53,489 bases of DNA, from positions 1 to 53,489 of the forward strand of contig JAJDAQ010000124.1 in the NCBI GenBank assembly GCA_029261815.1. The letters run 5' to 3'. Below are positions 1 through 8,850 of the stretch, piece after piece. The translations under genes and the position numbers were made by a program. Positions within the stretch are counted from its first letter, which is position 1; every line of letters starts with the position of its first letter. Below the pieces are notes generated by a model. The model made no database searches. It was not told where the DNA came from and was given only the letters and a program-made list of their open reading frames with translations. Source of the stretch: Deltaproteobacteria bacterium (GTDB taxonomy: Bacteria > Myxococcota_A > UBA9160 > UBA6930).

Positions 1-117
1 GTCATGTCTGCTCCCGACTCGCAGGGGATCGACTTCGGGCGAGTCGGCGAGTCACCCAGACGATACTTCGCCCGGACGTCGCGCGGCAGTCCGGGCGCCG
101 GGGCACGACGGCGACGG

Positions 118-405
118 CTAGCCGCCCGCCACGGCCTGGAAGCAATCGATCTCCTGGGCCGGATCGAGGGGGCTTGCGAGACCATCGCTCAAGAAGCGAA
201 GCGCCCGGCCATCGACGAAGAGGTTCGCGCGCTTCGACAGGCTGCCGTCATCGTTGATCAGATGCTCTCGCAGCTCGGGCCAGCGAACGACGATCGCTTC
301 CAGCAGATCTCCGACCGTGTCGCCTCCGACGACTTCGACGTCGGCCTGCTTTCCCCCGACGATGTCGCGGAACGCAGCATAGAAACGAACGCGAACGATC
401 GTCAC
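118..405 (-). CDS. MoaD/ThiS-family small sulfur-carrier-like protein
   Basis: A 95-residue protein with the beta-grasp fold signature of MoaD/ThiS proteins and the diagnostic C-terminal Gly-Gly (it ends AVAGG). In this family the terminal Gly is adenylated and thiocarboxylated to donate sulfur to the dithiolene of molybdo- or tungstopterin. The GTG start at 405 lies inside the stop of the upstream aldehyde oxidoreductase gene (GTGA-type overlap), so the two are translationally coupled, and this copy probably serves the tungsten/molybdenum cofactor of that enzyme. Downstream, an ATG at position 5 on the minus strand preceded by CGGGAGC may be the first codon of a further gene leaving the window. 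Family assignment is good; the specific partner is inferred from overlap. Confidence 0.85.
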   Translation of the reverse strand: MTIVRVRFYAAFRDIVGGKQADVEVVGGDTVGDLLEAIVVRWPELREHLINDDGSLSKRANLFVDGRALRFLSDGLASPLDPAQEIDCFQAVAGG

Positions 406-2225
406 ACGATGCCGAGCTCGTCGAGCAGGGCACTCGGCACGACGCCCTCTTCCCAGCCCCGCGCCGTGTAGTACTCGCCGAGCATGTCCGAGAGTTCGGA
501 GACGTGTCCCTTCGAGCCGGGCTCCGTCGATGCTTCTTCCGTGTAGCGGGCCGGAAGTGTGTCGGAACCGGCTCCGAAGCCCGCGAGATTGTTGTAGCGC
601 CGCTCCAGGTTGTAGATGCGCTCGCCCGCGCGCATGACATCGTCCGGAGTGAAGGCGACGCCCATGGCCGTCGCATACTGATCCGCGTAGTGGCTTGCGT
701 CTTCAGCGAACGCACTGAACTTGCACAGATCCAAGCTGTCCGAGAATGCATGCAGATCCTGGAAGATCTTCACCAGCTCTCCCTTGCCGCGCCATTCCAG
801 CGGGTCGAGCGGCTCGCCTTCGCCGGGCGCGACGCCCAGCTCCGCGGCCGCCACATAGGCCCTCAGGTGACACGCACCGCGGTTGCTCGTCGCATAGCCG
901 AGCCCCATGCCCTTCATCCCGCGAGGATCATAGGCCGCGACCGCCTGCCCCTTGCAGACCATGGCGATCTCCGGGTGTCCGAACTCTGCAGCGGCGCGAG
1001 CGGCGCCTTCCGCGAGGAGCTTCCCTTCGCCTTCGCAGGTCCCGATCTCATCCGTGAGGCGGACCATGCCTTCGATGTCTCCCCAAGCGAGGCCCGGTCC
1101 CTCGACCCAGCCGCGCTCGGTCGCCTCCATGTACATCGAAATGACGTTGCCGAGCTCGATCGGGTCGAATCCATAGTCGTTGCTCTGGTCGATCATCTTC
1201 GCGACGGATCCGATGTCATCGTTGCCGCAGTTCGAGCCCAACGACCACGCCGGTTCGTACTCGACGCTTTCCATACGCAAGCCCTTCCACGGGCCCTCCG
1301 TCACTTCGACTTCCTTCTTGCAAGCGACCGGGCATGCATGACACGTGGGATCGTTGACGAGAATGGTCTCCTTGACGTGTTCGCCGCTGATGGCCTCGGC
1401 GCGGTCGCCGAACGAGGTCGTCTGGCTATTTCGCGTTCCGAGCGCACCGATGCGGTTGGTGACGTTCATCAACACGTTGGTGCCGTACACGGACAAGCCG
1501 CCCTTGCGCGGGCTCGTGATATTGACCTCGTCGCGAATGACATCGAGCGCTTCACGACGGACCTGCTTCCAGCGATCTCGATCGTCGACCTGGCTCTTCT
1601 CCAGGCCGGCCCGGATGACGATGGCCTTCAGGTTCTTGGCCCCGCCGACCGCTCCAGTTCCGCCGCGCCCGAACGCACGGTCGTCCTCGTTGAGCCATGC
1701 CGCGAAGCGATTGCCGCGCTCTCCAGCTTGTCCGATCGCATTGACCGACAGGTTCTTGGCTCCGTAGCGCTCGCGGAAAAACGCGACGGTGTCATGAACG
1801 CCGAGGCCCCAGATCTCCGACGCGTCGCGGAGTTCGATGGTGCCGTTCTCGATGAACGCGTAGACGGGGCTCGCCGATCGCCCTTCGAAGATCAGGCCGT
1901 CGAAGCCAGCCCAGCGCAGCCGCGCACCGGTCCAACCACCCTGGTGGCTGTCGGTCACCGTTCCGGTGAGGGGTGACTTCGTCACACAAGCCCATCGGCC
2001 GCTCATGCTGGCTTCTGATCCAGTGAGCGGACCGTTCAGGAAGCACAGCCGATTCTCGGGAGAAAGCGGTTCGACCTCGGGCCCCGCTTCGAGCACATAC
2101 CGCACGCCAAGCCCCCGGGCGCCGATGTATTGCTCGACCCACTCGCGCGGCGCCGGCTTCATGGCGATCTCGCCTGCGGTGAGGTCGATGTGTGCGATGT
2201 CGTTTCCGAAATTTGAAAGGCGCAT
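402..2225 (-). CDS. Aldehyde:ferredoxin oxidoreductase family protein (tungsten-type)
   Basis: 607 residues, the usual length for the AOR family, which oxidises aldehydes to carboxylates with reduction of ferredoxin or another carrier, using a bis-pterin tungsten (or molybdenum) site and one [4Fe-4S] cluster. The N-terminal AFOR_N domain is recognisable (GARGLGV near residue 36; GGTGAVGGAKNLKAI near 190). Cluster ligands are visible as CHACPVAC (about residues 294-301) and the distant Cys in DLCKFS (about residue 500). It overlaps the MoaD-like gene by 4 bp and lies downstream of an SDR gene on the same strand after 165 bp. The substrate cannot be deduced. The minus-strand ATG at 2225 has only a distant purine-rich site, but the family N-terminus begins here. 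Confidence 0.93.
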   Translation of the reverse strand: MRLSNFGNDIAHIDLTAGEIAMKPAPREWVEQYIGARGLGVRYVLEAGPEVEPLSPENRLCFLNGPLTGSEASMSGRWACVTKSPLTGTVTDSHQGGWTGARLRWAGFDGLIFEGRSASPVYAFIENGTIELRDASEIWGLGVHDTVAFFRERYGAKNLSVNAIGQAGERGNRFAAWLNEDDRAFGRGGTGAVGGAKNLKAIVIRAGLEKSQVDDRDRWKQVRREALDVIRDEVNITSPRKGGLSVYGTNVLMNVTNRIGALGTRNSQTTSFGDRAEAISGEHVKETILVNDPTCHACPVACKKEVEVTEGPWKGLRMESVEYEPAWSLGSNCGNDDIGSVAKMIDQSNDYGFDPIELGNVISMYMEATERGWVEGPGLAWGDIEGMVRLTDEIGTCEGEGKLLAEGAARAAAEFGHPEIAMVCKGQAVAAYDPRGMKGMGLGYATSNRGACHLRAYVAAAELGVAPGEGEPLDPLEWRGKGELVKIFQDLHAFSDSLDLCKFSAFAEDASHYADQYATAMGVAFTPDDVMRAGERIYNLERRYNNLAGFGAGSDTLPARYTEEASTEPGSKGHVSELSDMLGEYYTARGWEEGVVPSALLDELGIV

Positions 2226-2390
2226 ACGCGTGTGGGGCTCTCCTGGTCGTCTGGGCTGTGAGGTCGTCTGATTCTACGCTCTTTCGGCCATGAAGAGCCA
2301 GAAGCAATCTTGGCCCCCGCCAGGCCCCAATAGGCCGCTACTGAAGCGCCGAGGACCCGCTTGCTGCGCTCGCGGTGCCCCGCGATGCCG

Positions 2391-3176
2391 CTACTGCATC
2401 GGCGGCACACCTGTTAGGTCACAGGCCGCCAGGAGTCCACCATCAACCGCGATGGCCTGACCCGTGATCCCAGAAGATTGGTCACTCGCGAGGAAGACGA
2501 CCAGGTTCGCGACTTCGACGGGATCGATGATCTTCCCGGTCGCGTGCATCTCCGCGATGGCTTCGCGGCTCTTGAGTCCAAGTCCCACCACCGTGTCGAG
2601 CATCGGCGTATCGACGGCGCCCGGGCACACGCAGTTCGATCGGATGCCTCTGCGGCCATATTCGATCGCGGCCGAACGAGAGAGATTGATCAGGCCTGCC
2701 TTGGCGGTCGCGTATGGCGAGTTGCCTGCAGAGGAGACCATGCCGTAGATCGACGACGTCGAGATGATCGAGCCACCACCTTGCTCGAGCATGTGGGGGA
2801 TCGCGGCCTTCATTCCGTACATCGCGGCGGTGAGCATCACGCGCAAGCTCCGGTCCCAGCCATCGGGATCGAGATCCGCGACATAACCGCCCGTGCTGGT
2901 GGCGGCGTTGTTGAAGAGGATGTCAATGCGGCCGAATTCAGAGACCGCCTCACCGACGCTGGCCATCACCTCATCCAGGTTCGCCACATCACAATGGGAG
3001 TAGACCGCTTGGCCACCCGCACTCTTGAGTTCCGCGACGAGCTTCTCGCCAGCCTCATCGTTGATGTCGGAGCAGACGACGGCGGCGCCCTCCTCCACGA
3101 ACCGTCGGAGCGTCGCCGACCCGATTCCGCCGCTGCCACCGCTGACCCATGCCACCTTGCCTTCGAGTGCGCCCAT
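2391..3176 (-). CDS. Short-chain dehydrogenase/reductase (classical SDR)
   Basis: 261 residues with the classical SDR Rossmann fold: a glycine-rich nucleotide motif GGSGGIG near residue 14, a conserved NNAA motif, and the catalytic Ser plus YxxxK (PYATAK) near residues 140-160. The C-terminal segment (GQAIAVDGG) is typical of the FabG/3-alpha-hydroxysteroid dehydrogenase branch. The ATG at 3176 is chosen over an upstream in-frame start because GGGAGGA lies just before it and the dinucleotide-binding strand starts a few residues later. It probably oxidises or reduces an alcohol/ketone with NAD(P); the substrate is unknown. It is transcribed toward the aldehyde oxidoreductase and may feed it, which is inference from neighbourhood only. 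Confidence 0.9.
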   Translation of the reverse strand: MGALEGKVAWVSGGSGGIGSATLRRFVEEGAAVVCSDINDEAGEKLVAELKSAGGQAVYSHCDVANLDEVMASVGEAVSEFGRIDILFNNAATSTGGYVADLDPDGWDRSLRVMLTAAMYGMKAAIPHMLEQGGGSIISTSSIYGMVSSAGNSPYATAKAGLINLSRSAAIEYGRRGIRSNCVCPGAVDTPMLDTVVGLGLKSREAIAEMHATGKIIDPVEVANLVVFLASDQSSGITGQAIAVDGGLLAACDLTGVPPMQ

Positions 3177-3492
3177 TGTGTCCTCCCGAGTGAGTTGAGT
3201 GCTTGAAGGTAGGCCCCGTTCGAGCTGCAGCACTCGCTGCGCTTCGGAATTTCCCGGGGACAGGACCGCCTCGGCCCCATCAGCACCAGCGCTCCAGTCC
3301 GGCCGTCCAGGGTGCGGCGCGTTGGTAGTGGCTAGAGCGGAATCGGGGTGTCCTGCCGCAGCGGCCGCGCTCGCGGGCGCCCTGCTACGGCCTTACGGGG
3401 CACGGTTTATGCAACCAGCCATCGTAGAGTCGAAGGCGGACACCGCGCCGCCATTCGCCAGAGAACATGGACGATCCGAAAGGGAGTACGCC
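3177..3492. other. Divergent intergenic region (316 bp)
   Basis: Separates the minus-strand SDR gene from the plus-strand CBS gene. An in-frame upstream extension of the CBS reading frame exists but is low-complexity Ala/Arg/Ser-rich and without family resemblance, so I treat it as noncoding. The only structured element I recognise is a sigma-54-like -24/-12 site at 3398-3413, listed separately. No strong sigma-70 promoter or terminator was seen. Confidence 0.5.
3398..3413 (+). promoter_or_regulatory. Possible sigma-54 promoter upstream of CBS gene
   Basis: GGGCACGGTTTATGCA has the obligatory GG (3399-3400) and GC (3411-3412) separated by 10 nt and keeps CACG after the GG. It differs from TGGCACG-N4-TTGCA in the first base of each block. 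It lies about 80 bp before the CBS gene start. It is weaker than the sites at 10609 and 52965 and could be chance in GC-rich DNA. Confidence 0.35.
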
Positions 3493-4029
3493 ATGGCCAC
3501 CAATAGAATGCAGAGCTTCAAGCGCGAGCTTCAGCGGATACGGGGGGACCCCGGAAGTGTTTCCCCTGGGAAGCACGGTGATGGGGACGGCCCGCCCTCG
3601 CATGTCGTACCGCCGGGCCTCACGATCCTCGATGTCATGGAGGGCAACCTCGCGACCGTCCAGCCGGAGAGCCCTCTACGGGTGGCCGTCGCCGTCATGA
3701 TCGAGAACCGAATCAGCAGCCTCCCCGTCGTCGATGCAGAGGGCCGAATCGTAGGGGCACTCAACGAAGGCGACCTGATGAAGGTCTTCTTTGATCCGGA
3801 TACGCCGAGCGTCGCGGACGTGATGACGCGCGATCCGATCATCGTGTCGATCGATGCGCCCCTCGTCGAAGTCGTCGACCGGCTGATGTCATCGGAGTTT
3901 CGCCGCGTACTCATTCACGAGAATGACCGACTCGTCGGCGTGATCACGCGATCCCATGTGATGCCCGCGCTTCTCGACGCACTCGAACGGCACGAACGCC
4001 GCCGGTCGGGCGGCCAGGGTCCGAACTAG
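3493..4029 (+). CDS. CBS-domain pair protein
   Basis: 178 residues. After about 40 polar residues come two tandem CBS motifs (residues about 45-165): ILDVMEGNLATVQPESPLRVAV... with a NRISSLPVVD core, and VADVMTRDPIIVSIDAPLVEVV... with RRVLIHENDRLVGVITR. CBS pairs bind adenine nucleotides (AMP, ATP, SAM) and act as energy sensors or regulatory subunits. There is no fused catalytic domain, so this is a stand-alone Bateman module. The ATG at 3493 follows AAAGGGAG; the earlier in-frame Met lacks a ribosome site and family similarity. The partner protein is not evident from neighbours. Confidence 0.88.
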   Translation: MATNRMQSFKRELQRIRGDPGSVSPGKHGDGDGPPSHVVPPGLTILDVMEGNLATVQPESPLRVAVAVMIENRISSLPVVDAEGRIVGALNEGDLMKVFFDPDTPSVADVMTRDPIIVSIDAPLVEVVDRLMSSEFRRVLIHENDRLVGVITRSHVMPALLDALERHERRRSGGQGPN

Positions 4030-4107
4030 CACGAGCGATCGCGCGGATGACGCAGTCTCTCGCCGCACGGCGCCGGGGTGCGTGCGAGATCACTAGCGCG
4101 CCGCCCG

Positions 4108-5781
4108 CTACTCCAGCCCGACGATGTCGCCGTCGCGCACGTCGACCCGCTCTGCCAGCGGGTGTCGCGGGAGGCCAGGCATCCTCAAGATGTCGCCCGT
4201 CAGCACGACCAGGAAGCCGGCGCCGGCATTCACCTGGACGCCGCGCACCGTGACCTCGAAGTCCTGCGGTCGGCCGTGGAGGCGCGGATCATCGGATAGA
4301 GAAGCCGGCGTCTTCGCGATGCATACTGGAAGGCCCGCGTATCCGAGCCGCTCGGCATCATTCAAGTCCCGGCGTGCCTGCGGTGTGTAGAAGACGTCAC
4401 GCGCGCCGTACATCTCGCGGGCCACGGTGGCGACCTTGTCCTCGATGGTGGCATCGAGGGAATAGAGCGGGGAGAAGCGCTGCACTCCCGGCTCCTCCCC
4501 TCGGGCCATCAGGGTCTGCGCCAACTCCAGGGCGCCCTCGCCGCCTCGTGCGTGGTGGTCCGTCGCGGCGAAGTCAACGCCGAGTGCCTCACAACGTGCG
4601 CGAACGACCTCCACTTCCTCGTCGGCATCGCTGGCGAAGCGGTTCAGCGCGACGATGGGACGCTCGCCGAATCGCTGGATGCTCTCGATATGCTTCTCGA
4701 GGTTCGGCAGACCGCGTTCGACTGCACCCGCGTCCGTGTGGCCCAGTTCCTTTGCGCCGAGCCCACCGTGCATCTTCAGGGCGCGAACTGTCGCAACCAG
4801 AACCACGGCGACCGGTTCGAGGCCGGCGCTGCGGCACTTGATGTCGAAGAACTTCTCGGCGCCCAGGTCGAATCCGAATCCGGCTTCCGTGATCGTCCAG
4901 TCGGAGAGGTGCATCGCCATGCGCGTCGCGATCACGCTGTTGCAACCGTGGGCGATGTTCGCGAAGGGACCGCCATGGATCATCGCCGGGGTGCCTTCGA
5001 GGGTCTGGACGAGGTTGGGCCACAATGCGTCTCGCAGCAGCGCGAGCATGGCGCCCGAGCCTCCCAGGCGTGCGGCCGTGATGGGCTCTCCGTCGTAGCT
5101 GAAGCCGACGAGGATGCGATCGAGGCGCTCGCGCAGGTCTTCGGCGTTCTCGGCCAGACACAGGATGGCCATCACCTCGGAAGCCGCAGTGATATCGAAG
5201 CCGCCCTCGCGCGGAACGCCCTGCATGCGGCCGCCCAGGCCGACAACGACGTTGCGCAGCGCCCGATCGTTCATGTCCATGACGCGGCGCCATAGAACCC
5301 GCCTGGGGTCGATCCCGAGCTTGTTGCCGAAGTAGAGGTGGTTGTCGATCAAGGCGGACAGGAGGTTGTTGGCGCTGGTGACGGCATGGAAGTCGCCGGT
5401 GAAGTGAAGATTGATCCGGTCCATCGGAATCACCTGGCTGCGCCCGCCGCCTGCAGCACCACCCTTCATCCCGAAGGAGGGACCGAGCGAAGGCTCGCGT
5501 AGGGCGAGGCAGACCGATTCGCCCAGGCGGGCGAGCCCGTCGGCCAGTCCGATGCTGGTCGTCGTCTTGCCTTCGCCGGCCGGTGTGGGCGTGATCGCCG
5601 ACACCAGGACGAGACGCGACGTGCCCGGCCGGGGCCGCGGCTGGCCGAGGACATCGAGCGACACCTTGGCGGCATCGTGGCCGTAGGGCCGGATCTGCTC
5701 GAGGCGCAGACCGAGGTGTTCAGCGACTTCCGAAATGGGTCGCGGCGTGACGGAACGCGCAATCTCGATGTCAGTCAGCAT
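4108..5781 (-). CDS. fhs: Formate--tetrahydrofolate ligase
   Basis: 557 residues, the expected length for 10-formyl-THF synthetase, which makes 10-formyl-THF from formate, THF and ATP in one-carbon metabolism. The ATP-binding motif TPTPAGEGKTTTSIGL is at about residues 65-80, followed by the conserved GMKGGAAGGGRSQVIPM and FTGDFHAVTSANNLL segments. The C-terminal MPGLP signature (shared by FTHFS proteins) is also present. It is a single gene with no fused dehydrogenase/cyclohydrolase and no acetogenesis partners nearby, so a biosynthetic or formate-assimilating role is more likely than a Wood-Ljungdahl operon. The ATG at 5781 is immediately preceded by GAGG with unusually short spacing. Confidence 0.97.
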   Translation of the reverse strand: MLTDIEIARSVTPRPISEVAEHLGLRLEQIRPYGHDAAKVSLDVLGQPRPRPGTSRLVLVSAITPTPAGEGKTTTSIGLADGLARLGESVCLALREPSLGPSFGMKGGAAGGGRSQVIPMDRINLHFTGDFHAVTSANNLLSALIDNHLYFGNKLGIDPRRVLWRRVMDMNDRALRNVVVGLGGRMQGVPREGGFDITAASEVMAILCLAENAEDLRERLDRILVGFSYDGEPITAARLGGSGAMLALLRDALWPNLVQTLEGTPAMIHGGPFANIAHGCNSVIATRMAMHLSDWTITEAGFGFDLGAEKFFDIKCRSAGLEPVAVVLVATVRALKMHGGLGAKELGHTDAGAVERGLPNLEKHIESIQRFGERPIVALNRFASDADEEVEVVRARCEALGVDFAATDHHARGGEGALELAQTLMARGEEPGVQRFSPLYSLDATIEDKVATVAREMYGARDVFYTPQARRDLNDAERLGYAGLPVCIAKTPASLSDDPRLHGRPQDFEVTVRGVQVNAGAGFLVVLTGDILRMPGLPRHPLAERVDVRDGDIVGLE

Positions 5782-5932
5782 CCTCGGTCAGCATACCCAA
5801 GTGATGGCGTCGCGGGGCGGCGCAACAAAGGAACTCGAGACGTGAAGGGGTCGTAACGCACCTGCTGGTGGCGACGCGCGTTATGCGGTGGTACCGCCGC
5901 TCGTGGTATCCTTTCGCAAGGCAGGGCGTGCC

Positions 5933-6490
5933 ATGGCTGACCTCCAGATGCGACCGCGCTTCGTCGTCCCTCTCCGCTGCGATCAGCAGACGGTGGTCGA
6001 CACGCTGCGCGAGCACGTAGGCGATGCCGAGCCCCCGCTGGAAGGCAGCTTCGAGTCCAGCCATTGTGTGCTGCGCATTCCCGAGACGCGACGCGCGTTT
6101 TGGTCTCCGGAGCTCGACCTGACGTTCGAGCCGATCGAGAGCGAGGACGAACTGCCCTCCTCGGGTATTCGGGTGCGCTGCCTCTTCACGCCGCGACCCG
6201 GCGTCTGGACGGGTTTCGCATTCGTCTACGCCGCCCTCGGTGCCGTCGGCCTGGTCGCTGGCATGTACGGCGTAGCGCAGCTCACCCTCGGCCAAACGCC
6301 CGAGGGGCTGGCTGCCGCGCTCGGCGCCCTCCTGCTGATTGCCGGGATCTACGCCGCAAGCTTTATCGGGCAAGGACTCGCCGCACAACAGATGTACGAA
6401 CTGCGCGCGTTCCTGGGCAGCGGACTCGATCGAGCGGAAGAGAAGGCGAGCGCCCGGGCCGGAACGCCGATGGACCGCGCCGGACTCTGA
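5933..6490 (+). CDS. Hypothetical membrane protein with two TM helices
   Basis: 185 residues, family not recognised. An N-terminal soluble part (residues 1-85) with alternating beta-like segments precedes two hydrophobic helices, about residues 87-115 (WTGFAFVYAALGAVGLVAG) and 124-150 (AALGALLLIAGIYAASFIG), and a short basic/acidic tail. Topology suggests a cytoplasmic sensor-like or cell-surface domain anchored by a hairpin. I chose the ATG at 5933; a GTG at 5888 would add 15 residues. It is divergent from fhs (151 bp gap) and convergent with the following hydrolase gene. Confidence 0.65.
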   Translation: MADLQMRPRFVVPLRCDQQTVVDTLREHVGDAEPPLEGSFESSHCVLRIPETRRAFWSPELDLTFEPIESEDELPSSGIRVRCLFTPRPGVWTGFAFVYAALGAVGLVAGMYGVAQLTLGQTPEGLAAALGALLLIAGIYAASFIGQGLAAQQMYELRAFLGSGLDRAEEKASARAGTPMDRAGL

Positions 6491-6555
6491 AGGGCGCCTG
6501 GTTCTGCAACAACTTGCGCCGGGACCTTGGAGCCACGACTGGAGTGGGCGCTGCC

Positions 6556-7518
6556 CTATGGGTTCGTGCGCAGATCCGAGAAATAGAGAATCGAGAGATC
6601 GTTCAGCACGTCCGCTCGCTCCCACTGGAGGAAGTGCCCGCACTCGGGGATCACGAGCGGGCCCGTGCGATTCGGGAACGCGAGTTCACAACGTTTCGGG
6701 AAATCCGCCGGGACGATTTGATCGTCCGGGCCGTGCAGGATCATCGTCGGCGTCTGCGTCTTCTGCATGATCATTGGCATGTCGCTCATCGGCCGCCCGT
6801 ACTCGAGCTGGTACGGTGCCCAGCCAGCCGCCAACCGATCGATGTCACCGAATGGCTCGACCATGAAGTCGAAATCCGATTCCTCGAACGCGTACTGCGA
6901 GGCGAGAAGGCGGTGCTCATAGAAGTCACGGACGTACTGGCGGCAGCGGGCGGGCGTGTCGAGGTCTGCGCGTAGCTGTTCGTGGTCGCGACCTTGCCGA
7001 ATTCGATAGTCCCCAGTCGGACCATGCTCGAGTGGGTTCATCGAGAGCCCTCGCTCCGCGTACCACTCGGGTTCGTCGGGGACGACCGGCGCGACAGTAT
7101 TGAAGAAGATCATGCGATCAACATGCTGCGAATAACGATTCGCCATGTCGACGATCACCGCGCCGCCAACGTCACCGCCGATCATTCCGAATCGTTGGTG
7201 ACCGAGAACATCATGAACCAACGCGAACAGGTCCCTGGAATAGAGCACGATGTCGTACTCGTCCCTCTCGGACAGATCCGAATCTCCGTAGCCCCGGAGG
7301 TCCGGCACGATGACCTCGAACCCGGCATCTGCGAGCGGCATGATGTTTCGCCACCAGACCCGCTTCGTCTCTGGGTAGCCGTGCACGAGAAGCAACGGAT
7401 AGCCCCCGACGCCCTCGTGGACGTAAGCAAGATTCATCCCATCGGCGACGGATGCTCGGTGAATCTCGAAGGCATCGGCCGCCGGTGTTGCAGGCTGCGG
7501 GGGACGAGGGGCGGGCAT
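6556..7518 (-). CDS. Alpha/beta hydrolase, epoxide-hydrolase/dehalogenase-like (Asp nucleophile)
   Basis: 320 residues with the alpha/beta-hydrolase core: oxyanion motif HGYPE (residues 46-50), nucleophile elbow GGDVGG with Asp116 in place of Ser, and a C-terminal catalytic His in ECGHFLQW. An Asp nucleophile with HGxP is typical of epoxide hydrolases and haloacetate dehalogenases, so the enzyme probably forms an ester intermediate on an epoxide or C-halogen substrate. The ATG at 7518 is selected by an adjacent GAGAGGAG; an in-frame extension upstream runs antisense-like into the neighbour. It is 74 bp downstream of the acyl-CoA-dehydrogenase-like gene on the same strand and probably shares its transcript. 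Confidence 0.88.
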   Translation of the reverse strand: MPAPRPPQPATPAADAFEIHRASVADGMNLAYVHEGVGGYPLLLVHGYPETKRVWWRNIMPLADAGFEVIVPDLRGYGDSDLSERDEYDIVLYSRDLFALVHDVLGHQRFGMIGGDVGGAVIVDMANRYSQHVDRMIFFNTVAPVVPDEPEWYAERGLSMNPLEHGPTGDYRIRQGRDHEQLRADLDTPARCRQYVRDFYEHRLLASQYAFEESDFDFMVEPFGDIDRLAAGWAPYQLEYGRPMSDMPMIMQKTQTPTMILHGPDDQIVPADFPKRCELAFPNRTGPLVIPECGHFLQWERADVLNDLSILYFSDLRTNP

Positions 7519-7592
7519 TGGATCTCCTCTCTCGGCGCCGGATCGGTCGAGCCGATGGGGCCTTGGATCGGGCTCTAACGGCGAGGTCTCTT

Positions 7593-8756
7593 CTAGAAGG
7601 GAGCCGGCTCGATACCGAGGGCCGGCTTCGCGAATTCGCAGTAACCGCGATCGTCGAAGACCTGGTGCCCGGCGCCGATATGGATGTCCCGGAAGCATCT
7701 TTGGAGTCGACTCGGATTGCGCATTCCGGCGCTGCCGGAGGCCTCCCAGGCAAACACGACCGCAGACTTCGTCACATGCTTCACGATGTAATTCGCGTGG
7801 GCTTTGGTCTGGCGTACGGCGTCGGCGCACGCGGTGGGATCGGCGCCGCTCTCGATCCGTTCGACCGCCCGGTTGTAGATCGTGCTCAATTGAATTCGCG
7901 CTGCTTCGATCGCCGTCGAGTGGAAGCCGAAGTTGCGCTGGAACTCGGGTTGTTCTCTCAATGGCAACGAGCCCAATCGCGTGCGCCCCGCCTTCGCGAT
8001 CTGGGCGATTTCATGGAGCGCTCGGGAAGCGACGCCAATTGCCCACGCTGAGGAGCCGATGCTGCCATAGGCCTGGGGCCCGAGAGCGAAGATCTCCCCA
8101 CCACTCTTGTGCGGCGCATAGCCCATGTTGATATTCCAGGTCGCTCCCGCCTCGACGAAGGTCTCTGGAATCTCATAGTCGAAGCTGCCAGTCCCCCGCA
8201 GTCCCATCGTGTCCCAATTGCCCTTGAGCTTTGCGCGCTCTGCCGGGACGAAGAAGCCGACCAGGGGAAGCTCTCCGGCCTCGCCCATCGGGGCCGGCGC
8301 ACCGTCTCGCATGATGACCGCGCCGCCACCCATGAACTCGGCATGGCCCGATCCGCTCGCGAACTGCCAATTTCCCGAGACGCGATAGCCGCCCTCTTCT
8401 TCATGGGCGACGCCAAGCGGCGCGAAGTGTCCTGCGCCCGGGCCCATCGCCGTGAACTTCTTGCCGAATTCGGGCTCGATGTACGACAGGTAGGAACCCG
8501 TGATCGCGTTCTGGGTGAACGCCCAGCCGGTTGCTCCATCGGCGAAAGACACGGCTTCACAGACGGCCTGGATCGTGTCGACATCCGCTTCGAGACCGCC
8601 GATCTCCTCGGGCGTGCTCAGTCGAAAGAGCCCGGCCTCGCCGATGGCGTCGACCACGGGCTTCGTCAGGGTGCAGGTCGCTTCGGTCTCGTCGGCCTCG
8701 GACTCGATGAGTCCGCGGAGGTCGAGCGCCGCCTGGATCAGGGTCGAATCGGGCAT
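7593..8756 (-). CDS. Acyl-CoA dehydrogenase-fold flavoprotein (HsaA/HpaB-like)
   Basis: 387 residues with the three-domain acyl-CoA dehydrogenase fold: helical N-terminus, a central beta domain (GASGHAEFMGGG and FFVPAERAKLKGNWDTMGLRGT segments, about residues 130-195) and a C-terminal four-helix domain of the Acyl-CoA_dh_2 type. This branch includes two-component flavin-dependent hydroxylases (HsaA, HpaB relatives) as well as true dehydrogenases, so either an FMNH2-dependent monooxygenase or a dehydrogenase is possible. An AGGAG precedes the ATG at 8756. It is divergent from a TetR gene across a symmetric AT-rich site, so it is probably the regulated gene, followed by the hydrolase at 6556-7518. 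Confidence 0.86.
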   Translation of the reverse strand: MPDSTLIQAALDLRGLIESEADETEATCTLTKPVVDAIGEAGLFRLSTPEEIGGLEADVDTIQAVCEAVSFADGATGWAFTQNAITGSYLSYIEPEFGKKFTAMGPGAGHFAPLGVAHEEEGGYRVSGNWQFASGSGHAEFMGGGAVIMRDGAPAPMGEAGELPLVGFFVPAERAKLKGNWDTMGLRGTGSFDYEIPETFVEAGATWNINMGYAPHKSGGEIFALGPQAYGSIGSSAWAIGVASRALHEIAQIAKAGRTRLGSLPLREQPEFQRNFGFHSTAIEAARIQLSTIYNRAVERIESGADPTACADAVRQTKAHANYIVKHVTKSAVVFAWEASGSAGMRNPSRLQRCFRDIHIGAGHQVFDDRGYCEFAKPALGIEPAPF

Positions 8757-8821
8757 GGGTTCTCCTGGGTCGGGCCGCGGCGAGACGAACTGGCTCCCTC
8801 CGCCGCAGGGCTCTGCATCGT

Positions 8822-8850
8822 ATCATACATATATACTATCGTTGTATGAT
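8822..8850. promoter_or_regulatory. Inverted repeat in divergent promoter region (probable TetR operator)
   Basis: ATCATACA (8822-8829) and TGTATGAT (8843-8850) form a perfect 8-bp inverted repeat with a 13-bp spacer, in an AT-rich island between the acyl-CoA-dehydrogenase-like gene and a TetR-family gene. The centre lies between the two starts, as expected for an operator controlling both directions. Binding by the adjacent TetR protein is inferred. Confidence 0.6.

Noticed and set aside
504..1976. Long plus-strand open frame opposite the aldehyde:ferredoxin oxidoreductase
   Set aside because: Shadow of the real minus-strand gene; GC-rich codons keep the antisense frame open and it has no family motifs.
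2334..2396. Direct repeat GCCGCTACTG (2334-2343 and 2387-2396)
   Set aside because: Only two 10-bp copies, one reaching into a coding end; no mobile element or array around it.
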